Below, one piece after another: positions 1-5,664 of a stretch of DNA of 5,858 nt. Each line of letters opens with the position of its first letter. The first letter of the stretch is position 1. The notes under the pieces were generated by a model that saw only the letters and a list, made by a program, of their open reading frames with translations, ran no database searches and was not told where the DNA came from. A program made the position numbers and the translations under genes. The stretch is taken from assembly GCA_000384495.1 (NCBI GenBank), contig ARQR01000015.1:1-5858 (forward strand), in the 5' to 3' direction. This DNA comes from an actinobacterium SCGC AAA015-D07. GTDB lineage: Bacteria > Actinomycetota > Acidimicrobiia > Actinomarinales > Actinomarinaceae.

Positions 1-831
1 ATCGGGTGTGATTGTTTCTAGTAACGTGTCATAAAAAACTATTCTCTTATTGTTGCCAAAGCCAGTAAAAAAAGCATTGCCGTGTGAGCTTCTTAAGCTA
101 GCGTTCATAACAAAAAGACCTTTTGCTTTAAATTTCACTTTCTCTAAAAGTTTTTCTATTGGTTTTTTAAATTGCTCATCATCAAGAGGCTCAAATTTAT
201 TAAATAAAGGCATTATAAGTACTGGATAAAGAAAGAAAATAATCAACTGTATTGAAAATACTGCACCAAAAGCAAAAATCCACCAATTGCTTCCTAAATT
301 TTCAATTATTCCAATGACAACGGCATAAATTGAACAAGATATTACAGATGAGATAATCAGATTTTTAAAAATATCTGTCACAAACGTTTTTTTGGTTGTC
401 TTATTAAAACCATATTTTTCCTCAATCACAAATGTTGAATAAATAGCTAATGGGATTTCGAGTATTTCTGAAATAATAATAATAAAAAAACCGAGAAGAA
501 TAGCACCTAGTATGTTTGATGAAGTTATTACGAGAACAATTTGAGTTAACCAACTAAGCAATCCCCCAAGGGTTAGAAGTAAGAGGATGAATATACTTAC
601 AAAAGAAACAAGGATCTGAAACTTTAACCTGTCTAGGTTGTAGTCTGTAGATTTTTTATATTCCTCACTGTTAACAATATTTTCAAATCTTTTTGGAACT
701 CTTCCTTCGTTTTGTTTTATAGAGTTTATATTTCGATATTTTAAATATGTCTCAATAGTAAATTTCAATCCTATAAACAAAATAAAGAGCGTTGTAAAAT
801 TAATTGATTCTACAGTGTTGAGAATTTCCAT
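1..831 (-). CDS. M48 family (Ste24-like) membrane zinc metalloprotease, C-terminus outside window
   Basis: This is an integral-membrane peptidase of the M48A (Ste24/CAAX prenyl protease 1) type. In eukaryotes the family cleaves prenylated CAAX proteins; bacterial members are taken to act in membrane protein turnover. I translated the minus strand from the ATG at 831; the frame stays open for 277 codons to the window edge. Hydrophobic segments lie at about residues 10-29, 71-95, 103-135, 157-178 and 182-211. Family hallmarks are EEKYGFNKTT (137-146), YPVLIMPLFNKFEPL (212-226), RSSHGNAFFTGFG (247-259) and NKRIVFYDTLL (260-271, the last counted from N260). The catalytic HEXXH should follow about 10-15 residues past the visible end, so catalytic competence cannot be judged. 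The start lies 11 bp after the upstream small gene, with no Shine-Dalgarno sequence. It is the last visible gene of the pepP-uppS unit. Family assignment is firm; substrate is unknown. Confidence 0.9.
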   Translation of the reverse strand, partial: MEILNTVESINFTTLFILFIGLKFTIETYLKYRNINSIKQNEGRVPKRFENIVNSEEYKKSTDYNLDRLKFQILVSFVSIFILLLLTLGGLLSWLTQIVLVITSSNILGAILLGFFIIIISEILEIPLAIYSTFVIEEKYGFNKTTKKTFVTDIFKNLIISSVISCSIYAVVIGIIENLGSNWWIFAFGAVFSIQLIIFFLYPVLIMPLFNKFEPLDDEQFKKPIEKLLEKVKFKAKGLFVMNASLRSSHGNAFFTGFGNNKRIVFYDTLLETITPD

Positions 832-842
832 ATCAAACAATA

Positions 843-1088
843 TTAACTGTTTTGAGGGTATCTAAATAATTTTTTGATAGTAAAAATAAAAAAACTAAGA
901 CTTGATAAGAGTAAAGAGATCATTGATAGTGGTAGCCCTAAATTATCCTGTACAACACAACCGTTGATTCGTTCTTGTTCTATGCATTCACCTCCACCAA
1001 GTACCTGATAAATAATCCCGAAAACAAAAAATAAAAGTAAAAAAAATAAACCAGTTTTTAGAAGATTATCTAGGTTCCTTATCTTCAT
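843..1088 (-). CDS. Small two-helix membrane protein of unknown function
   Basis: I do not recognise this 81-residue protein. It has two strongly hydrophobic stretches, about residues 12-31 (GLFFLLLFFVFGIIYQVL) and 52-71. A basic N-terminus (K2, R4, K11) and basic C-terminus (K72, K73, R76) predict both ends in the cytoplasm, by the positive-inside rule. The loop at 32-51 would then be outside and carries two cysteines (C35 and C44) that could form a disulfide. Its ATG overlaps the stop of the upstream prenyltransferase gene as ATGA, a standard sign of translational coupling, and it ends 11 bp before the M48 protease gene. That tight placement, rather than any homology, is the main evidence that it is real. 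A role alongside the protease or in the polyprenyl lipid pathway is only an inference. Confidence 0.7.
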   Translation of the reverse strand: MKIRNLDNLLKTGLFFLLLFFVFGIIYQVLGGGECIEQERINGCVVQDNLGLPLSMISLLLSSLSFFIFTIKKLFRYPQNS

Positions 1089-1849
1089 TTACCAAATCTT
1101 CTATCCCGCTGAACATATTCTCTAAGACACCTTAGGAAATCAATCTTCCTGAATTCAGGCCAATAAACATCTTGGAATACAACTTCAGAATAAGCACTTT
1201 GCCATAGTAAAAATCCAGACAGTCTTGATTCACCGCTAGTTCTAATTATCAAATCAATATCTGGTGAGTCAGGAGAGTATAAATGGTCTCTTATTTGTTC
1301 ATCGTTAATGCTCTTTATTAAATCATCTATTTCTAATTCTTTATTTTCTTTAAGTAAGCTCTTTATGGCATCAACTATCTCCTGTCTACCACCGTAACCC
1401 AGAGCAATTGTAAGGATTTTCTCGCCTCCTCCTCTGATTTCTTGTAATTGTTTAATTGAGTTTTGAAGATATTCTGGAAGTAAATCAATGCTTCCTACAA
1501 AGTTAATTTTAAAATTATCAACTAAGTCATCTATAAGTAATTCTTGAAATAGTTCATTTAAAACAAGATAATAAGAATTTAATTCATCCTCAGGTCTTGA
1601 TAAGTTCTCTTTAGACAGCAACCAACTTGTAATATGATTAATTCCAAGCTCATCACACCAGGCTAAACACTCTTTAAATCGGACCATTCCAATCCTATAA
1701 GAAACTTCATAAGTAAGGAGGTTTTCCCTTCTTGCGTAACGTCTATGTCCATCATGAATTAAACCGATATGTTGTGGAAGGTTTTCATTTTTTATTTTGT
1801 TTTGAAGTCTATTTTCATATACAGAGTAGACAAATCTAGGAGTGACCAT
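1085..1849 (-). CDS. uppS: cis-prenyltransferase (undecaprenyl/short-chain Z-isoprenyl diphosphate synthase family)
   Basis: This cytosolic, membrane-associated enzyme condenses isopentenyl diphosphate with an allylic diphosphate to make Z-polyprenyl diphosphates, the precursors of the lipid carrier for cell-wall and glycan synthesis. The 254 residues are normal for the family. Visible motifs are the active-site segment HDGHRRYAR at 32-40 with catalytic D33, the SKENL region at 79-83, GYGGRQEI at 151-158, IIRTSGESRLSGFLLWQSAYSE at 201-222 (R203 and R209 bind diphosphate), and the conserved S218/E222 pair near the C-terminus. The end of the protein resembles actinobacterial short-chain enzymes such as mycobacterial Rv1086, so the product may be Z-FPP rather than a C50-C55 chain; sequence alone does not settle this. 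The usual DGNRRWA reads DGHRRYA here. The gene begins 2 bp after the pepP stop and overlaps the next gene by 4 bp, so it should depend on upstream promoters. No Shine-Dalgarno sequence is seen. Confidence 0.92.
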   Translation of the reverse strand: MVTPRFVYSVYENRLQNKIKNENLPQHIGLIHDGHRRYARRENLLTYEVSYRIGMVRFKECLAWCDELGINHITSWLLSKENLSRPEDELNSYYLVLNELFQELLIDDLVDNFKINFVGSIDLLPEYLQNSIKQLQEIRGGGEKILTIALGYGGRQEIVDAIKSLLKENKELEIDDLIKSINDEQIRDHLYSPDSPDIDLIIRTSGESRLSGFLLWQSAYSEVVFQDVYWPEFRKIDFLRCLREYVQRDRRFGK

Positions 1850-1851
1850 AG

Positions 1852-3276
1852 TTAACTACAAATTGCTTCAACGTCTTCAATAGATTTTGGTGCTTCCTCA
1901 GTCAAATTAATTGGCTCATCATCAGTGCAGACAATATCATCTTCGATACGGATCCCTATTCCAAGAAGATCTTTTGGTATTTTGTGCTTTATAGATTTTG
2001 CATCTTTAATTTCTTCATTTTCTAATTTTGTCGCTTTTTCCATACCAAGAAGCTTTCTTCTTTCTCTTATTTCTTTTGGGTCTCTTTCAAGTAACTTAAA
2101 CTCGATTTCTGGTTTGTTTGGCCTTATATAAATACCAGGCTCAACTGTGGTAACCATGCCTGGCATTAGTTTTCTTGGCTTATTATTTTCTTCTACACTT
2201 CCTGCGTCGTGGACGTCTAGACCTAACCAGTGACCTGTTCCATGCATAAAAAATTCAAAATAATGCATCATAGAAATTGTTTCATCAACTCCCATTGGGA
2301 CCAGTCCTAAATCAACCAATGATTGAGAAATTGATGACACCGTTAATTTATGTATGTCAGACATAGTATTTTTGGTGTTGACACTATTAATCCCAAGGGT
2401 TTGGGCTTTTAGTACCTCTTGATAAACATCTTTTTGTGGAGCTGAAAATTTCCCATTTATTGGAAATGTTCTAGTTACATCCGAAGAATACATATTATAT
2501 TCTGCCCCAGCATCAATTAAAATTAAACCGCTATTGTCTACTTTTTCCCTGTTTGTTGAGTAATGAAGAATGCAAGCGTTATCTCCAGATGCAACAATTG
2601 AGGGGTAGCCAAGTCTTTCAGCACCTAGATAATAAAATGTTTTTTCCATTTCTGCTTCAATTTGGTACTCAAACATATTTTTTTGAGCGTACTGCATTGC
2701 CACCTTGTGTCCTTCAACTGTAATTTCACAGGCTTTTTTCAAATTATTAATTTCATCTTCATTTTTTATAAGTCGAAGCTCAGAAAGTATTGGAGAAAGT
2801 GGTCTTAATGATGCATCACTGAAGCTTGCTCCTCTTTGATCGTATGGTGTTGCCTGATTAATTATTTTTTTATCATATTTTTCAAAAATGTCATTTGAAT
2901 AATCACAATAAATATCTTGTATTCCTGATAGTAATTTTGGGGCTATTTTTTCATAATCATCATAAGTAAATGCCTCTGTTGCACCAAAATATTCTTTTGC
3001 ACCCTCTGGTCCAAACCTCTTTCCATCCCAGGTTTCCATTTCAACATTTCTATCCTGGACAAACAAATAAAGATCGGATTGTTTATCCTTAATAATGATT
3101 ATTGCGTGTGCAAATGGCTCAGGCCAAGCTGTTAGATAATGAAAGTTTGAATCTTGCCTAAAATCGAAAGCAACATCATTGTTTCTATAAACAGTATTAT
3201 TTCCATGTAAGAGAACAGCACCTTCAGTTATTTTTTTTGAAAGGTTTTCTCTATTTAATTTAGATAATTCCATCAT
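1852..3276 (-). CDS. pepP: Xaa-Pro aminopeptidase (aminopeptidase P, M24B)
   Basis: This dinuclear metal peptidase removes the N-terminal residue from peptides with proline second, in the cytosol. An N-terminal AMP_N-like domain (about 1-150, with FRQDSNFHYLTAWPEP at 39-54) is followed by the pita-bread catalytic domain (about 170-474). By alignment to E. coli PepP from memory, the five metal ligands are all present: D255 (LILIDAG), D266 (SSDVTRTFP), H349 (HGTGHWLGLDVHD), E379 (TVEPGIYI) and E445 (GIRIEDDIV). It has 474 residues against about 440 in E. coli. The extra length is mainly a lysine/glutamate-rich insertion at about 388-434, between the last two ligands. The start is ambiguous by one codon (ATG at 3276 or 3273); 3276 is used because it is first and has a -10-like hexamer 7 bases upstream. 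It lies 45 bp after argR and 2 bp before uppS. Confidence 0.95.
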   Translation of the reverse strand: MMELSKLNRENLSKKITEGAVLLHGNNTVYRNNDVAFDFRQDSNFHYLTAWPEPFAHAIIIIKDKQSDLYLFVQDRNVEMETWDGKRFGPEGAKEYFGATEAFTYDDYEKIAPKLLSGIQDIYCDYSNDIFEKYDKKIINQATPYDQRGASFSDASLRPLSPILSELRLIKNEDEINNLKKACEITVEGHKVAMQYAQKNMFEYQIEAEMEKTFYYLGAERLGYPSIVASGDNACILHYSTNREKVDNSGLILIDAGAEYNMYSSDVTRTFPINGKFSAPQKDVYQEVLKAQTLGINSVNTKNTMSDIHKLTVSSISQSLVDLGLVPMGVDETISMMHYFEFFMHGTGHWLGLDVHDAGSVEENNKPRKLMPGMVTTVEPGIYIRPNKPEIEFKLLERDPKEIRERRKLLGMEKATKLENEEIKDAKSIKHKIPKDLLGIGIRIEDDIVCTDDEPINLTEEAPKSIEDVEAICS

Positions 3277-3283
3277 TCAAATA

Positions 3284-3289
3284 AGGATA
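3284..3289 (-). promoter_or_regulatory. Candidate -10 element for a leaderless pepP transcript
   Basis: On the minus strand the hexamer TATCCT fits the bacterial TANNNT -10 pattern and ends 7 bases before the first pepP ATG, so transcription would begin at or next to the start codon. The 45 bp argR-pepP gap contains no Shine-Dalgarno sequence and no terminator-like hairpin, so read-through from argR is equally possible. Such hexamers are common by chance in AT-rich DNA, hence the low confidence. Confidence 0.3.
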
Positions 3290-3321
3290 ATGTAGATGGG
3301 TAGAAAATTGCTAGTAGATTT

Positions 3322-3783
3322 TTATATCAAATAAGAATCAAGTAATTTTGAAATTAACATTGCCTCTTTTTTTCCATAAGAAATGATTAACACAACATTA
3401 TCACCTGCAATAGAAGCAGCTATACCATCAACATATAGATTATCTATAGCCTCGGCAACGACTTGAGCAGCAGCAGTTGTTGTTTTTATAATTACCTGGT
3501 TTGAAACTGGTTCGACACTTAAAACAAAGTCTCTTAAAGCTTTTTTTGCGATTGTTTTTTGAGCATTATTTATATCGTCTTTTGGAAGAATATATTTCAA
3601 ATTATTATTTGAATCTCTTTTTTTACTTGCTCCAATTTCTGTTAGATCTCTAGAGAGGGTAGCTTGGGTTATTGAGATACCTTCTTTTTTCAACATTCCT
3701 TTTAATTGATTCTGGGAAGTAATTTTTCCTTCTTCAATTAAATCAGCAATTAATTTTTGTCTTTGTAGAGTTGATTTTGACAT
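3322..3783 (-). CDS. argR: Arginine repressor ArgR
   Basis: This is a cytosolic transcription factor that, with L-arginine as co-repressor, forms hexamers and binds ARG boxes at arginine biosynthesis genes. At 153 residues it has the normal family length. The N-terminal winged helix-turn-helix (about 1-68) contains the signature ITQATLSRDLTEIGA (38-52), whose SRDL lies at 44-47. The C-terminal oligomerisation and arginine-binding domain (about 80-153) contains RDFVLSVE (84-91) and SIAGDNVVLII (124-134). E. coli and Bacillus homologues have GDD where this one reads G127-D128-N129, so one of the two acidic residues near the ligand is replaced. No arginine biosynthesis gene is visible nearby; the gene sits alone between pcnA and pepP. 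The 36 bp before it hold two ARG-box-like palindromes, indicating autoregulation. There is no Shine-Dalgarno sequence, and the likely transcript is leaderless. Confidence 0.95.
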   Translation of the reverse strand: MSKSTLQRQKLIADLIEEGKITSQNQLKGMLKKEGISITQATLSRDLTEIGASKKRDSNNNLKYILPKDDINNAQKTIAKKALRDFVLSVEPVSNQVIIKTTTAAAQVVAEAIDNLYVDGIAASIAGDNVVLIISYGKKEAMLISKLLDSYLI

Positions 3784-3800
3784 TTGTATAAATATACATT
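3783..3800. promoter_or_regulatory. ARG box 1 (predicted ArgR operator, start-proximal)
   Basis: The 18-mer TTTGTATAAATATACATT has a 14-base inverted-repeat core, TGTATA-AA-TATACA, at 3785-3798. Against the E. coli ARG-box core TGAAT-N4-ATTCA it matches 8 of 10 positions. It abuts the argR start codon and covers the candidate -10 hexamer, so a bound repressor would block initiation. Its centre is 20 bp from that of box 2, close to the 21 bp usual for tandem ARG boxes. Confidence 0.7.
3791..3796 (-). promoter_or_regulatory. Candidate -10 element for leaderless argR transcript
   Basis: The minus-strand hexamer TATATT, preceded by TG, ends 7 bases before the argR ATG. The spacing fits a transcript that starts at or beside the start codon, which would explain the lack of a ribosome binding site. 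It lies wholly inside ARG box 1. The assignment rests on pattern and spacing only. Confidence 0.35.
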
Positions 3801-3802
3801 AT

Positions 3803-3820
3803 TTTGAATATTTATACAAT
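3803..3820. promoter_or_regulatory. ARG box 2 (predicted ArgR operator, start-distal)
   Basis: The 18-mer TTTGAATATTTATACAAT has a core TGAAT-ATTT-ATACA at 3805-3818 that matches 9 of 10 positions of the E. coli ARG-box core. It is separated from box 1 by 2 bp, covers the expected -35 region of argR, and reaches the last base of the pcnA stop codon. The pair thus fills the whole pcnA-argR gap. Confidence 0.7.
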
Positions 3821-5193
3821 TAAAGTTTTTTATAAACTTCTTTGGCTAATTCGATTGCTTCCTCTTTAGATACTTCACCTTCATTAATTCTTTGTTCATA
3901 CAACGATTCCATAATTTTTCCTAAAGATGGTCCTGGTTCAATTTTTAAAATTTTCATAATTTCATTTCCATCCACTGGAGGCCTCAACTTCTTAAGTTCT
4001 TCTTTTTCTTTAACTTCTTTTATTCTTTTTTCTAAATCATCAAGGTATTTATATATTGTTTCGGCTTTTTCATTATTTTTAGTAGTAACATCGCATCTCA
4101 CCAATTCATTTAGTTCGTCAAGAACTTCTCCAGCATCAATAATATATCTCCTTACTGCTGAGTCAGTCCAGCCCATTTTATAAGTATGAGGTCTTAAATG
4201 ATTTTCTACTAATAAAGCAACTGAAGAAATCAATTTTTTTGGATATTTTAATTTTGATAATATTTCTTTTGTCATTCTTGCACCCACAACCTCGTGATGC
4301 CTAAAGTGAACCTTTCCGTTATCAATACCTTTTGTTGCTGGTTTTGCAATATCATGCAATAACGCACTCAATCTTAAGATTAGATCAGGTGATACTTTGC
4401 TTGTTACTTGTAAAGTATGTTCATAAACGTCTTTGTGATGGTGATTTGGATCAACTTCAATCTTTAAATCTCTAATTTCAGGAATAATGTAATCAATCAA
4501 ATTGCTTTCAACTAGCGCCTGAATTCCCATTGCTACATTATCTCCAGTTACTAACTTTGAAAACTCATCTCTTATTCTCTCTTTACTTACAATTTCTACT
4601 CTTTCAATGTTTTGTTGTATTGATTTAAATGTTTCATTATCAGGAGCAAAACCATGAGTACTTATAAATCGACATAATCTAATCATTCTTAGTGGATCAT
4701 CTGAAAACGACTGATTTGGATTGTCAGGTGTTTTTAGTTTTCCTTCTGAAAGATCTTTAAGTCCGTTATACGGATCAATTAATTCATTTTGCTCAATATC
4801 AAATGCAATTGCATTAACTGTAAAGTCTCTTCGAATTAAGTCTTCATTAATATCTTTGGAGTCTGTTATTTCTGGTTTTCTAGAATTTTCATTATATGTG
4901 TCACTCCTGAATTGAGTAATATGTACAGTTAAATCCTCTAAAGCAGTTTCAATTGTTCCATACTTTATACCAATACTTGTGGTCTTATAATTATTATCCT
5001 CCAGTATTTTTTTTGACTCTTCAGGTGTTGCGTTTGTTGTAAAATCAAAATCTTTTGTATCGATATCTAAAATGAAATCCCTGACAGCACCCCCAACTAA
5101 GTAGAAACTAAATTGATTGTCATTAAATAATGAGGATAGCTCCATTAAAAATGGGTTATCTTCAATTCGGTTTATTAGAGTTGTTGGTACCAT
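3820..5193 (-). CDS. pcnA: CCA tRNA nucleotidyltransferase / poly(A) polymerase family protein with HD domain
   Basis: This class II nucleotidyltransferase most likely adds or repairs the 3'-CCA end of tRNAs; the name pcnA is the one used in Actinobacteria. The 457 residues contain the head with LVGGAVRD (32-39) and the metal-binding KDFDF (47-51, D48 and D50). They also contain the RRDFTVNAIA motif (121-130), the DDPLRMIRLCRF ATP/tRNA-binding helix (165-176), and a C-terminal HD domain (about 250-370). The HD residues visible are H259, H280-D281 (LLHDIAKPAT), HFRHHEVVGA (296-305) and H332. The WTDSAVRRYIIDAG (342-355) and DGNEIM (408-413) segments closely match mycobacterial PcnA from memory. 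The start is the ATG that places GGAVRD at the usual distance; it lacks a Shine-Dalgarno sequence and has TAAGCT 6 bases upstream. It is divergent from the Nudix gene, an actinobacterial arrangement, and is followed by argR after 36 bp. Confidence 0.94.
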   Translation of the reverse strand: MVPTTLINRIEDNPFLMELSSLFNDNQFSFYLVGGAVRDFILDIDTKDFDFTTNATPEESKKILEDNNYKTTSIGIKYGTIETALEDLTVHITQFRSDTYNENSRKPEITDSKDINEDLIRRDFTVNAIAFDIEQNELIDPYNGLKDLSEGKLKTPDNPNQSFSDDPLRMIRLCRFISTHGFAPDNETFKSIQQNIERVEIVSKERIRDEFSKLVTGDNVAMGIQALVESNLIDYIIPEIRDLKIEVDPNHHHKDVYEHTLQVTSKVSPDLILRLSALLHDIAKPATKGIDNGKVHFRHHEVVGARMTKEILSKLKYPKKLISSVALLVENHLRPHTYKMGWTDSAVRRYIIDAGEVLDELNELVRCDVTTKNNEKAETIYKYLDDLEKRIKEVKEKEELKKLRPPVDGNEIMKILKIEPGPSLGKIMESLYEQRINEGEVSKEEAIELAKEVYKKL

Positions 5194-5199
5194 ATTGAT

Positions 5200-5205
5200 A
5201 GCTTA
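5200..5205 (-). promoter_or_regulatory. Candidate -10 element for leaderless pcnA transcript
   Basis: The minus-strand hexamer TAAGCT (TANNNT) ends exactly 6 bases before the pcnA ATG, the spacing expected if transcription starts at the A of the start codon. The divergent intergenic region is only 36 bp and must hold both promoters, which leaves little room for 5' leaders. Confidence 0.35.
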
Positions 5206-5212
5206 GAAGATG

Positions 5213-5218
5213 TATAGA
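5213..5218 (+). promoter_or_regulatory. Candidate -10 element for the Nudix gene
   Basis: TATAGA, preceded by TG, ends 11 bases before the Nudix ATG and would give a leader of only a few bases. No better -10 or Shine-Dalgarno sequence is visible in the 36 bp gap. The call is weak because the spacing is less good than at pcnA. Confidence 0.22.
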
Positions 5219-5229
5219 AACAATAAAGT

Positions 5230-5664
5230 ATGAATTCAGAAGTTGATTTTGCAGCTGGTGGCATCGTTTTAATTGACGATAAGATACTGCTAGTAAAAAA
5301 TAGATTAAGTGAAGAATATGCGGGTGATTACGATTCTGGATTTTGGGGTTATCCAAAAGGTCATTTAGACGATGAAGAAACACCAATTAAAGCTGCAGAA
5401 AGAGAAGTTTATGAAGAAACTGGTTTTAAAGTTTCTGCTGTTGGAAAAAAACCTATTGCAGAATCCCGTTATGAGATAAAAAAAGATGGTAAACCAGTCA
5501 AAAAAACTGTCTGGTTTTATGAAATGAATGTTGTTGAAAATTTCTCAAAAGAGCCTGATGATGAAATAGAGGAGATTGCCATTGTTCCCTTTGAAGAGGC
5601 CTATGAATTATTAGCATATGAAGAAGATAAAAAAATTTTAAAATATGTATTCAACAGAAAATAA
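5230..5664 (+). CDS. Nudix hydrolase (MutT/Ap4A-hydrolase-like)
   Basis: This is a small cytosolic pyrophosphohydrolase of 144 residues. The complete Nudix box spans residues 44-66: G44, E50, R58-E59, E62-E63 and G65, fitting Gx5Ex7REUxEExGU, with the glutamates binding the catalytic metal. GGIVLIDDKILLVKNR (10-25) forms the first strands, and WGYPKGHLDDEE (39-50) together with KTVWFYEM (92-99) resembles diadenosine polyphosphate hydrolases. Substrates could be Ap4A-like or damaged nucleotides; the sequence does not decide. In mycobacteria the Nudix gene divergent from pcnA is mutT4, whose product is clearly longer (about 250 residues from memory), so the symbol is not applied here. The ATG at 5230 is the first start in frame before the conserved GGIV strand. 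The next gene appears to start inside its last codons. Confidence 0.93.
   Translation: MNSEVDFAAGGIVLIDDKILLVKNRLSEEYAGDYDSGFWGYPKGHLDDEETPIKAAEREVYEETGFKVSAVGKKPIAESRYEIKKDGKPVKKTVWFYEMNVVENFSKEPDDEIEEIAIVPFEEAYELLAYEEDKKILKYVFNRK

Noticed and set aside
1925..2131. Open plus-strand frame of 68 codons
   Set aside because: It lies wholly inside pepP on the opposite strand; the composition (Ser, Ile, Phe rich) is that of an antisense shadow and it has no recognisable motif.
3277..3321. Repeated ATCTAC on the minus strand in the argR-pepP gap as an operator
   Set aside because: Two six-base copies in AT-rich DNA are within chance, and there is no symmetry or link to a known site.
3784..3819. 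Palindromes after pcnA as a rho-independent terminator
   Set aside because: The stems are almost purely A/T, have no usable loop and are not followed by a U-tract; the ARG-box spacing and match explain them better.
3842..4183. Open plus-strand frame of 113 codons
   Set aside because: It is antisense to the C-terminal part of pcnA, which carries strong family motifs; Ser/Phe/Leu-rich low-complexity composition is typical of a shadow frame.
4721..4915. Open plus-strand frame of 64 codons
   Set aside because: It is antisense to the pcnA nucleotidyltransferase domain with no independent support.
5162..5386. Open minus-strand frame of 74 codons
   Set aside because: It overlaps the pcnA start and runs antisense through the Nudix gene, whose Nudix box is perfect; no start signal or motif supports it.
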